Assembly (NCBI GenBank): GCA_041686485.1
Contig: JAWLDT010000058.1
Span: 1 to 16,538 of the forward strand
Length of the DNA stretch: 16,538 nucleotides
Source of the DNA: PUPG01 sp041686485
GTDB taxonomy: Bacteria > Bacteroidota > Bacteroidia > Bacteroidales > UBA7960
Reading direction: 5' to 3'
Every line of letters starts with the position of its first letter. The first letter of the stretch is position 1. The notes beneath the pieces are model-generated. The model did no database searches. It was not told the origin of the DNA and was given only the letters and a program-made list of their open reading frames with translations. A program made the position numbers and the translations under genes. This document shows, one piece after another, positions 8,357-14,780 of this stretch.

Positions 8357-9727
8357 ATGAATCGTAAGATAATTTTAGCTGTCATTTTCATTCTGCTGGC
8401 TACAGCGTTAGCTTATGCAAGCGGGGGTGCAGATCACATTGGTGCTCGGCAGATCACCAAAGACCTGCTTTGGATAGCCATTATCCTGATTGCAGCTAAA
8501 GTATCAAACCTGATTGAACGCCTCGGCCAGCCATCTGTACTTGGCGAATTGCTTATTGGCGTTGTAATGGGGAATCTGTTTCTTGTGGGATGGGATGTGT
8601 TTGAACCAATTAAAACCGACTCGATCATTTATTTTTTGGCCGAGTTCGGGGTTATTATACTTTTATTTCAGATAGGCCTTGATTCCAACATTGAAAGAAT
8701 GAAACATGTAGGGTTAAAGGCATTTTTGGTTGCTGTCATTGGGGTTGTTGTGCCTTTTGCCCTGGGATTTTTTGTTGTTGGACCATTATTGTTGCCTGAC
8801 CAAAGTATGGCGCTGTACCTTTTCCTGGGTGCCACACTTACCGCTACGTCCGTTGGTATTACTGCACGTGTATTCAAGGACCTGAACGTTTTGCATACAC
8901 AGGAAGCACAGATAGTGCTTGGCGCAGCTGTCATAGATGATGTGCTTGGCCTTATCATTCTGGCTGTGGTCTCAGCCTTTGTTACTATGGGCGGTGTTGG
9001 ATTGGGTATGATTGGCTGGATCACCATCAAAGCAATAGCATTTCTGGTGGGTGCCATTGTGCTCGGACAATATCTTGCCCCGAAGATCAGTAAGGTTTTT
9101 TCACTGATCAATACCGGAGTTGGTATGAAGTTCGCGCTGATCATCAGTTTTTGTTTGCTTTTTTCCTATTTGTCTTACCAGGCAGGGCTGGCACCATTGG
9201 TTGGGGCTTTTGCGGCCGGACTTATTCTTGACCCGGTATATTTCAATTATTTCAAGGACCCAAAAATTGTCAGGGATGTTACGTTAGCTATCCAGGGAGA
9301 TGAACCTGAGAAGAGGGATAGGATGCTCGCCGTTATTGCTCCACATGCGAAGCGGCATATTCAGGACCTGGTTACACCTGTTGGGATGTTGTTTGTGCCT
9401 GTATTTTTTGTTTATACCGGCATGAATGTACGGCTGGACTACATGTTTAACCTTCAGGCATTGTTGATAGCACTGGGGATAACATTGATTGCATTTATTG
9501 GAAAATTAGTTTCCGGATTGGGAGCAGGGAAGGTAAATAAGATGCTGGTCGGAACCGGCATGATTCCCAGAGGTGAAGTCGGCCTTATCTTTGCCATGAC
9601 CGGGAAAAGCCTTGGCGTAATCTCAGATGAGGTTTTCTCGATAATTGTGATCATGGTTATTCTGACTACGCTGCTTACGCCGCCAATATTAACCCGAATG
9701 GTTAAAAAATATTTCAGGAATACATAA
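8357..9727 (+). CDS. Cation:proton antiporter, CPA2 (KefB/NapA-like) family
   Basis: Polytopic inner-membrane antiporter of 456 residues, probably exchanging Na+ or K+ for H+. An in-frame TTG at 8345 exists, but ATG at 8357 starts a much better N-terminus (MNRKIILAVIFILLATALAYASGG, cut here as a signal-like helix) just after the promoter. Family marks: LGQPSVLGELLIGVVMG at 56-72; the discontinuous-helix region TLTATSVGITARV at 160-172; the ion-binding aspartate pair D194-D195 in AVIDDVLGL; and MIPRGEVGLIFA at 402-413 with R405 and E407. About twelve or more helices are present. A polar stretch at about 296-340 lies before the late helices. Unlike KefB/KefC it ends right after the last helix, with no TrkA-N/RCK domain, so it is a short transporter-only form. 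No partner gene is adjacent. Confidence 0.92.
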   Translation: MNRKIILAVIFILLATALAYASGGADHIGARQITKDLLWIAIILIAAKVSNLIERLGQPSVLGELLIGVVMGNLFLVGWDVFEPIKTDSIIYFLAEFGVIILLFQIGLDSNIERMKHVGLKAFLVAVIGVVVPFALGFFVVGPLLLPDQSMALYLFLGATLTATSVGITARVFKDLNVLHTQEAQIVLGAAVIDDVLGLIILAVVSAFVTMGGVGLGMIGWITIKAIAFLVGAIVLGQYLAPKISKVFSLINTGVGMKFALIISFCLLFSYLSYQAGLAPLVGAFAAGLILDPVYFNYFKDPKIVRDVTLAIQGDEPEKRDRMLAVIAPHAKRHIQDLVTPVGMLFVPVFFVYTGMNVRLDYMFNLQALLIALGITLIAFIGKLVSGLGAGKVNKMLVGTGMIPRGEVGLIFAMTGKSLGVISDEVFSIIVIMVILTTLLTPPILTRMVKKYFRNT

Positions 9728-9861
9728 AAGCGCTGCCGATCAGGTCATTGGTTTTGTGAGCAGCAAGGAAAAGTAACTGAAAAGAGGGGGCGAGGTGAAA
9801 GCTGGTCGCCCTGAAAAGACAACATTATTCACCCTGGCTGACATGTTGATTTGAAGGTGGG

Positions 9862-10314
9862 TTAATCGAGCGGCCCGTCAGCACGAGTCCAATATGCGGT
9901 GCGACCCAAAAAACGCATGCCCATCACATAGCCCCTGATGCGAAGGGTGTTGCGATCTTCCAGGCGCATGTAAGCCGTATATGTCCGTCCGCTCTCCGGA
10001 TCATAAATGCTGCCGCCTGACCATTCCCGGTCAGAAGCATCGTAGGTAAACCCTTCGATGATCTCCAGACCCAGAATAGGCTGGCCGCGAAGGGAGGGCT
10101 CAGGGTTTTCATCGTCCAGCTTTGGCGAGCCGTCTTCTTCATAAGGCTCCTCCAGCCAGATGATCTTGCCATACACCTTGCCGCTGTCATCGGTGTATAT
10201 CTCAATTTGCGACTCGTCATCTTCGGTCATCCAGTAGCCGTTGACCCGGCCCGACTGGGCATGCGTCAGTGATGTCAAAAAGAGAATCAGGGAAAGTAAT
10301 GCAAATTTTTTCAT
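9862..10314 (-). CDS. Secreted DUF2147 protein
   Basis: Small exported protein of 150 residues from the ATG at 10312-10314. The longer reading frame from 10344 would only add ten polar residues before an obvious signal peptide (MKKFALLSLILFLTSLTHAQS), so the later start is chosen. The mature part has the DUF2147 pattern: GYWMTEDDESQIEIYTD, GKVYGKIIWLEEP, RGQPILGLEIIEGF, WSGGSIYDPESGRTY and the closing LRIRGYVMGMRFLGRTAYW. DUF2147 proteins are common periplasmic or surface proteins of Bacteroidota and Proteobacteria, with a small lipocalin-like barrel expected; their function is not established. It converges with the antiporter gene and points away from the cassette at 10441. No promoter could be recognised. 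Confidence 0.9.
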   Translation of the reverse strand: MKKFALLSLILFLTSLTHAQSGRVNGYWMTEDDESQIEIYTDDSGKVYGKIIWLEEPYEEDGSPKLDDENPEPSLRGQPILGLEIIEGFTYDASDREWSGGSIYDPESGRTYTAYMRLEDRNTLRIRGYVMGMRFLGRTAYWTRADGPLD

Positions 10315-10440
10315 GGGTAGGGGCTTGTTAGGTGGTTTTGTCACTTCTATCAGGATAACAGGTTATTCGGTAAAATGTTCGTCTGCACAAAGCTTTTCCG
10401 TAAAGCTGGTGAGCCAACCGCGACATCCTCTGCACATCCA

Positions 10441-10731
10441 ATGAAAACCTTCTTATTCCCCTTTGTTGGCATGATACTGATCATGCTCTCCGTAATCCGG
10501 ATATGGGCACAGACCACTGTGCCGGAAGATTCTGACCCATTTGGATTTTATGCCAGACCCATTCCTTTATCATGGGTTGCCATGGGTATTGCCTTTTTGC
10601 TGATTCTTATGTTTTTGATCTTCCGCAACAGGTGTCAGGAACTAAAACCGGCATGTAATGCTGTGGCCATTCTGCTTATGCATCAACATCCGTTAAAAAA
10701 CCTACTTTTCACATCATCCCTTCCATCATGA
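10441..10731 (+). pseudogene. Small PxPLS membrane protein, frameshifted copy
   Basis: From ATG 10441 the frame gives 96 residues: a signal peptide ending near AQ (23-24), an acidic/proline linker, then RPIPLSWVAMGI at 39-50 leading into a single membrane helix. It aligns without gaps over residues 1-63 to the intact 72-residue protein at 14507-14725. After residue 63 the frame departs, but the +2 frame at 10632-10658 gives VSGTKTGM then TAA, matching the other protein's RSGKKAGI end. One lost base near 10630 explains this; restoring it gives 219 bases, exactly the length of the intact gene. The 32-residue new tail is therefore an artefact of the frameshift. The present stop (10729-10731) overlaps the old FISUMP start ATG (10728-10730). 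I do not know the function. Confidence 0.7.
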
Positions 10732-11164
10732 AAAATGGGAATTTAATGGTTGGACTGACGATGATAATGATGATGCTGAGATCAGCACAGGTGAAACATA
10801 TAACTTCAGCATGCCCGCCTCAGATGTAAATTACACGGCAACCTTTATAATTGATTATCCGATTTACGGTGATGGTGTAACGGACATTGATGGCAACGAA
10901 TACGAAACGTTAATCATTGGCAGCCAGGAGTGAATGGCAGAGAATCTGCGGGTAACCAGGTACAACAATGAGGATGGTGGTATTCCCACGGGTTTAGACA
11001 ATGATCAATGGTGAAGCACCACAGCAGGGGCTTATGCTATTTATGACGACGATGACGATATGCTGGAAGCATATTGCCGAAGAATATATCGTGCTTCCGG
11101 GGATATATCGCATAATTGGCCAGACTTAAACGCTGGATTCAGCATCCGTTGCATCAGGGATTGA
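10728..11164 (+). pseudogene. Decayed FISUMP secreted protein (repeat domain plus FISUMP fragments)
   Basis: An old start, ATG AAA AA at 10728, runs straight into another frame starting at 10736. That frame reads WEFNGWTDDDNDDAEIS, TYNFSMPASDVNYTATF: a bacterial InlB/Flg_new-type repeat unit. A FISUMP domain follows (GVTDIDGNEYETLIIGSQE, MAENLRVTRYNN, IPTGLDNDQW, STTAGAYAIYDDD, then GFSIRCIRD and stop at 11162-11164). Damage: the signal peptide and front are deleted; TGA at 10931-10933 sits where the family has Trp (QEWMAENL); TGA at 11012-11014 follows DQW; and the central FISUMP part (LYNWYAV...CPxGWxVP) is missing after LEAY. It was the downstream partner of the small gene at 10441, as in the intact cassette at 14507-16043. 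FISUMP proteins are abundant predicted surface or secreted proteins of Fibrobacter and Bacteroidota with unknown role. Confidence 0.85.
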
Positions 11165-11433
11165 GTGCGCTGAAAATTAAAAATGATTTATTGATTTGCT
11201 TTTTATTGTTTTCAATAAGTGTCGATTTATAATCAAAACAAAAGCCGCAATGAGTTGAACAGGGTTAATGAACAACGTGCATACCTTGAGCCCAATGCTT
11301 CCATGACCGATTCCAGGGCGACCCCGGACACTAGATCCTGTGGCTGGTCTTATACATTGACTCACAGTAAGCCATATTGCTTTTTTTCGACAGATAAGTG
11401 AGCCCGCATGTCAAGGCTTGCATTTTCGCATGG

Positions 11434-11463
11434 AGGTACTTGCATGTCCTCATGGAAGTACCT
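11434..11463. repeat. 13-bp inverted repeat (hairpin) upstream of Fic
   Basis: AGGTACTTGCATG (11434-11446) pairs with CATGGAAGTACCT (11451-11463) round the 4-base loop TCCT, with one G-G mismatch. The same bases also form a direct repeat, CATGGAGGTACTTG at 11429-11442 and CATGGAAGTACCTG at 11451-11464. No T tract follows, so it is not a typical terminator. It may be a protein site, a REP-like unit or an old element end. Confidence 0.7.
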
Positions 11464-11572
11464 GACCCCATGTTCCATAAAGCATCTTTTAAGCATTTTA
11501 TCTTCACAATCAGCTTATAATGTTTTTGTATAGATGTTATTTAGCATGCCTTATACATTCCTGACTAAAGAG

Positions 11573-11640
11573 GAAAAAATGATTGGAAACCTGGCACCCT
11601 AATTTTCACGAGAACCAGTAAAAAATAATCATTTTTCACG
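11573..11640. repeat. Inverted and direct repeats abutting the Fic start
   Basis: AAAAATGATT (11575-11584) is the exact reverse complement of AATCATTTTT (11627-11636). TTTTCACG occurs at 11603-11610 and again at 11633-11640, 30 bases apart. The right ends lie 4-8 bases before the GTG start of the Fic gene, where a repressor could block expression. The structure is seen; the operator role is inference. Confidence 0.5.
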
Positions 11641-11644
11641 GGTT

Positions 11645-13240
11645 GTGTCTGTTTTTAAGCTATCTTTGGGTAATTACATTTCACAAAACCAGGCCTTGGG
11701 TAATCAGTTTTCATATAAAATAAGCGTTTTTCATGGCATCACCGCCCCGGAAGAGGGTTGGATGGCAGGCTTTGGAGCAGTAATTGACTACTATCAATTG
11801 CCGGTTCCCATACCCCAAACACTGTCATTAATAAGCACAAAAAACAGGAAATACATTACAGGTCAATGGCGTGTGTTTACGCCACGGCACCAGCCCGGGG
11901 AGACATTATACGACCAATTGGTTTTTGCGCTGAAATATGAAGGCATTAACCTGCTTTTCTTTAAGAAATTGTTTGAAAAACTAAGCCAAACCGAAATATT
12001 GACGTTGCTGCAGAATGAACCATTGGGTCAATACAGCCGTAGAATCTGGTTTTTGTATGAATGGTTGATGGATATAAAACTGCCCGTTGAAGATCTGAAA
12101 AGGGGGAATTTTGTTCCACTCATAGATGAAAAGCTTCAATTTGCTACCTCCGAAAGCATTAATTCGAGTCGCCACCGCATCAGGAACAATTTGCCGGGAA
12201 CGGTTGGTTTTTGTCCTCTTATATTCAAGACGGAAAAACTTAACCGCTATATTGAATCAGATCTTTCGGCCAGGAGCAATAGCAATCTCAGCAACATACA
12301 CAAAGATGTGTTGCAAAGAACATCCGCATTTCTGCTTTTAAAAGACTCAAAAGCATCGTTCAGCATTGAGGGGGAGACTCCGTCAGGTAACCGTGCAGTA
12401 AGATGGGGCAGAGCCATTGGGCAAGCGGGTTCAAACCCGCTAACCATGGAGGAGCTTTTGCGGTTACAACAGATTGTGATCGAAAACAGCCGTTTCGTTA
12501 AAATGGGCTTCAGGGAAGAAGAGGGTTTTGTTGGCCAACATGATCGCCAAACAGGCGAACCCATACCTGACCACATATCTGCCAGGCATCAGGACCTTCA
12601 TCAACTGATCAATGGGTTGCTTGAAAGCGCTGATAAAATTGAAATAACTGGCTACGACGCGGTGCTGGCGGCTGCTTCCATCGCTTTTGGATTCGTGTTT
12701 ATTCATCCTTTTGAAGATGGCAACGGCAGAATACACCGCTACCTGATACATCATATTCTGGCTATCCTTAAATTTAGCCAACAGGGAATCACTTTCCCGG
12801 TTTCGGCCGCCATATTGAACCGCATTGATGAATACCGGCGCGTGTTGGAAAATTATTCACATCCCTTGCTGGACTTTATTGAATGGAAAAAAACATCAAA
12901 CCATAATGTAGCCGTTTTAAATAAAACTATTGATTACTACCGTTATTTTGATGCAACCCGGCAGGCTGAGTTCTTGTACGATTGTGTAAACGAAACCATT
13001 GAACGTCTGATCCCGGAAGAGGTGGCTTACCTGCAGAAATATGATGAAATGAAAAGCTACCTGGATGATGTGTTCCAGATGCCCGACAGCATGGTGGCTT
13101 TGCTCATGCGCTTCCTGGAACAGAATAACGGCGAACTCTCGAAAAGAGCCCGCGAAAAGGAATTTGCCATGCTTACCACGGAAGAAGTAAAAGACATTGA
13201 AAAGCGGTACAATGACCTGTTTTTGCGGGGCAGGTTGTGA
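11645..13240 (+). CDS. Fic-family protein (class II, self-inhibited AMP-transferase type)
   Basis: Protein of 531 residues starting at GTG; a stop lies in frame at 11600-11602 with no ATG between, so the start must be GTG or a later ATG. The Fic motif HPFEDGNGRIHR is complete at 354-365, with catalytic H354 and the phosphate-binding GNGR. The inhibitory motif (S/T)xxxE(G/N) is present ahead of it as S238-F-S-I-E242-G243, which makes this a class II Fic whose glutamate holds ATP in an inactive position. Substrate-side flap GFVGQHDRQTGEPIPDHISA is at 294-313. The first 200 residues (YYQLPVPIP, WRVFTPRHQPGETL, RRIWFLYEWL, HRIRNNLPG) are the N-terminal region known in one group of stand-alone bacterial Fic proteins, and the C-terminus is helical, perhaps a winged-helix part. 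Fic proteins usually transfer AMP to a hydroxyl of a target protein, some remove it; the target here is unknown. No antitoxin partner is adjacent. Confidence 0.93.
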   Translation: MSVFKLSLGNYISQNQALGNQFSYKISVFHGITAPEEGWMAGFGAVIDYYQLPVPIPQTLSLISTKNRKYITGQWRVFTPRHQPGETLYDQLVFALKYEGINLLFFKKLFEKLSQTEILTLLQNEPLGQYSRRIWFLYEWLMDIKLPVEDLKRGNFVPLIDEKLQFATSESINSSRHRIRNNLPGTVGFCPLIFKTEKLNRYIESDLSARSNSNLSNIHKDVLQRTSAFLLLKDSKASFSIEGETPSGNRAVRWGRAIGQAGSNPLTMEELLRLQQIVIENSRFVKMGFREEEGFVGQHDRQTGEPIPDHISARHQDLHQLINGLLESADKIEITGYDAVLAAASIAFGFVFIHPFEDGNGRIHRYLIHHILAILKFSQQGITFPVSAAILNRIDEYRRVLENYSHPLLDFIEWKKTSNHNVAVLNKTIDYYRYFDATRQAEFLYDCVNETIERLIPEEVAYLQKYDEMKSYLDDVFQMPDSMVALLMRFLEQNNGELSKRAREKEFAMLTTEEVKDIEKRYNDLFLRGRL

Positions 13241-13495
13241 CAATTGATTAATAAAGGGTAAGGAGCGTTGCCGGGGTTTGTAATCATTGCCAAATTATGC
13301 TTAAACATAAGATTATACCGGGCTAAGCTGGTGTTTAAAACAAATATCTGAACAAAAACCTGCATATAGGCATATATTTACCTGTATTTGTTTGTGAAAA
13401 ACTTTAGAGCCTGATCCAAATATCCTGGTAATAGGCCAATAAGCTACTGTCAGAAGCGACAATCCAATTATCAACATCTTAATAGGCTGAACTCC

Positions 13496-14294
13496 ATGAA
13501 AAAACCAATACTTTACCTGTTGTTTTTGTTAAGCACCAACTTTTTGTCTGCCCAGGACAGCCTCGTATTTAGCCCGAACGTGCCAAATGTGACCAATGGA
13601 TTGGTAGACTTTACTTTTGATTACAATGGCACACAAGTCACATATGGTACCGTATTGATTGACTATGGGGGGAGTGTGGGAAAGAGGTGCTTGATAAACC
13701 GCAACCTTGGTGCTGAATCAAGGCCTTTTGATCCAGCAGGGACTCAAACCAATACCAACACGGACCTTTATGGCGTCTTATTCCAATGGGGGCGTGGAGA
13801 CGATGGGCACCAGGTGGCAGACTGGACAAGCTCAACAACTGGAGATGCTACACCCACTACTACGACGCTAAGTACATCAGATAATCCCAGACATGATTAT
13901 TTTAGTATCAATAGCACTAATCCCAATGATTGGCGTGAAACGCAAAACAATGATCTTTGACAGGGTGAAGCCGGAGTTAATAATCCCTGCCCAAATGGCT
14001 GGCACGTGCCCACAAATCAGGAGCTCGATGCTGAACACCAGAACTGGGACACAAAACGACGCAACGGATGCCTTTAACAGTGACCTGATGTGGCCTGCCG
14101 TTGGCGCACGCTTCGCAAATAGTGGTAATCTTTCTTCTGCTAAGGCAGGCATCCACTTCGACGTTTGGAGTTCCTGTGCTGGTACTGGTAATACAGCCTT
14201 ATTTCTGACTACGTTAAACAGCTCAGGTGCCAACATTTTCCAAACTGGCCGTGCAACCGGAAAAAGCGTGCGTTGCATCAGGACAGTTGAGTAG
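13496..14294 (+). pseudogene. FISUMP secreted protein, broken by one TGA stop and one frameshift
   Basis: The start gives a clear signal peptide (MKKPILYLLFLLSTNFLSAQ), then a FISUMP domain: NRNLGA, YGVLFQWGRGDDGHQ, DWRETQNNDL, stop TGA at 13958-13960. Reading on in the same frame restores the family (QGEAGVNNPCPNGWHVPTNQ). In the intact relative at 14781 the same place is TGG (Trp) within an almost identical codon run. Near 14040-14050, after QNW, the frame slips by one base, and the rest (DAFNSDLMWPAVGARFANSG, FDVWSSCAG, SVRCIRTVE) continues in the frame that ends with TAG at 14292-14294. A Trp of the usual CWMDRNLGA motif is also Leu here. Two independent lesions make this a pseudogene unless there are sequencing errors. 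It has no PxPLS partner upstream. Confidence 0.85.
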
Positions 14295-14374
14295 TGGCAT
14301 AATGAGAGTTTTGGAAATCATCCCCAAAGTAATGTGTTAACAATTCTACGCCTTCGATAAAACAAGAGTTATAT

Positions 14375-14414
14375 ACCCAAAATCACTTGCAATATTTGTA
14401 AGTGCTTTTTGGGT
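14375..14414. terminator. Hairpin between the broken FISUMP gene and the PxPLS gene
   Basis: ACCCAAAATCACTTGCAA (14375-14392) is complementary to TTGTAAGTGCTTTTTGGGT (14396-14414) with small imperfections and a 3-base loop. The core CACTT/AAGTG is flanked by A-rich left and T5 right sides, the layout of a bidirectional intrinsic terminator. It would close the broken FISUMP unit and insulate the next cassette. The long symmetric stem could also be a dispersed repeat. Confidence 0.5.
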
Positions 14415-14506
14415 TATGAATCAAACAAGATTCAATCTGGATATGTTAATCTGTAATAACAAAAATGTCTATCAATTCACGAAAGTAAAATCAAACCTAA
14501 TCCAAA

Positions 14507-14725
14507 ATGAGATTGTTTTTCTACATTCTTTCCGGGATACTACTCCTCATGTTTTTTAAAACAACCGCAGTAGCCCAGATCTCAGGCGTATCAACTCCCC
14601 CGTTTACCTTTGACACCACCCCACCAGTTCCCCTGTCGGGGATGGCGATAGGTGTTACATTGTTGCTGGTTGTTGGATTTTTAATCCGGCGCCATATGCG
14701 GTCAGGAAAAAAGGCCGGCATTTGA
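14507..14725 (+). CDS. Small membrane protein with signal peptide and PxPLS-helix-basic tail
   Basis: Protein of 72 residues in three parts: a signal peptide ending near VAQ (22-24), a Thr/Pro-rich linker (25-39), and PPVPLSGMAIGV at 39-50 entering one membrane helix (about 46-60) with the basic end RRHMRSGKKAGI. The layout (short motif, helix, Arg/Lys end) resembles the C-terminal tails of IPTL-CTERM and PEP-CTERM sorted proteins, but the motif is different and almost nothing precedes the tail. It aligns without gaps to the frameshifted gene at 10441. The FISUMP gene starts 55 bases downstream on the same strand, so the two are probably one operon. Function not known; a membrane anchor, docking or assembly partner for the FISUMP protein are options. 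Confidence 0.75.
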   Translation: MRLFFYILSGILLLMFFKTTAVAQISGVSTPPFTFDTTPPVPLSGMAIGVTLLLVVGFLIRRHMRSGKKAGI

Positions 14726-14780
14726 TGATTACTTCATCTATAACGCAAAATATCAATGGTAAACACTTAAATACTGTATT

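Larger units (their letters stand above)
11165..11644. other. 480-base gap before the Fic gene with inverted repeats
   Basis: No supportable gene. Short open frames on both strands (11219-11401 plus, 11177-11365 minus) have no recognisable motif. The region does hold a strong hairpin at 11434-11463 and a set of inverted and direct repeats at 11573-11640, listed separately. No exact TAnnTTTG promoter was found. Confidence 0.5.

Noticed and set aside
9788..9811. GGGCGA/TCGCCC hairpin between the antiporter and DUF2147 genes as terminator
   Set aside because: Only six pairs with a 12-base loop and no T tract on either side.
11219..11401. Small open frame (60 residues) in the gap before Fic
   Set aside because: No ribosome binding site, no signal peptide, no recognisable motif; an open frame of equal length on the other strand argues for chance.
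10931..13960. TGA recoded as Trp or selenocysteine
   Set aside because: Normal genes here end in TGA, the same broken genes also carry frameshifts and deletions, and no selenocysteine element is seen; decay is simpler.
13893..14294. Stand-alone 133-residue gene
   Set aside because: Only its second half resembles FISUMP; it is the shifted 3' end of the broken gene starting at 13496.
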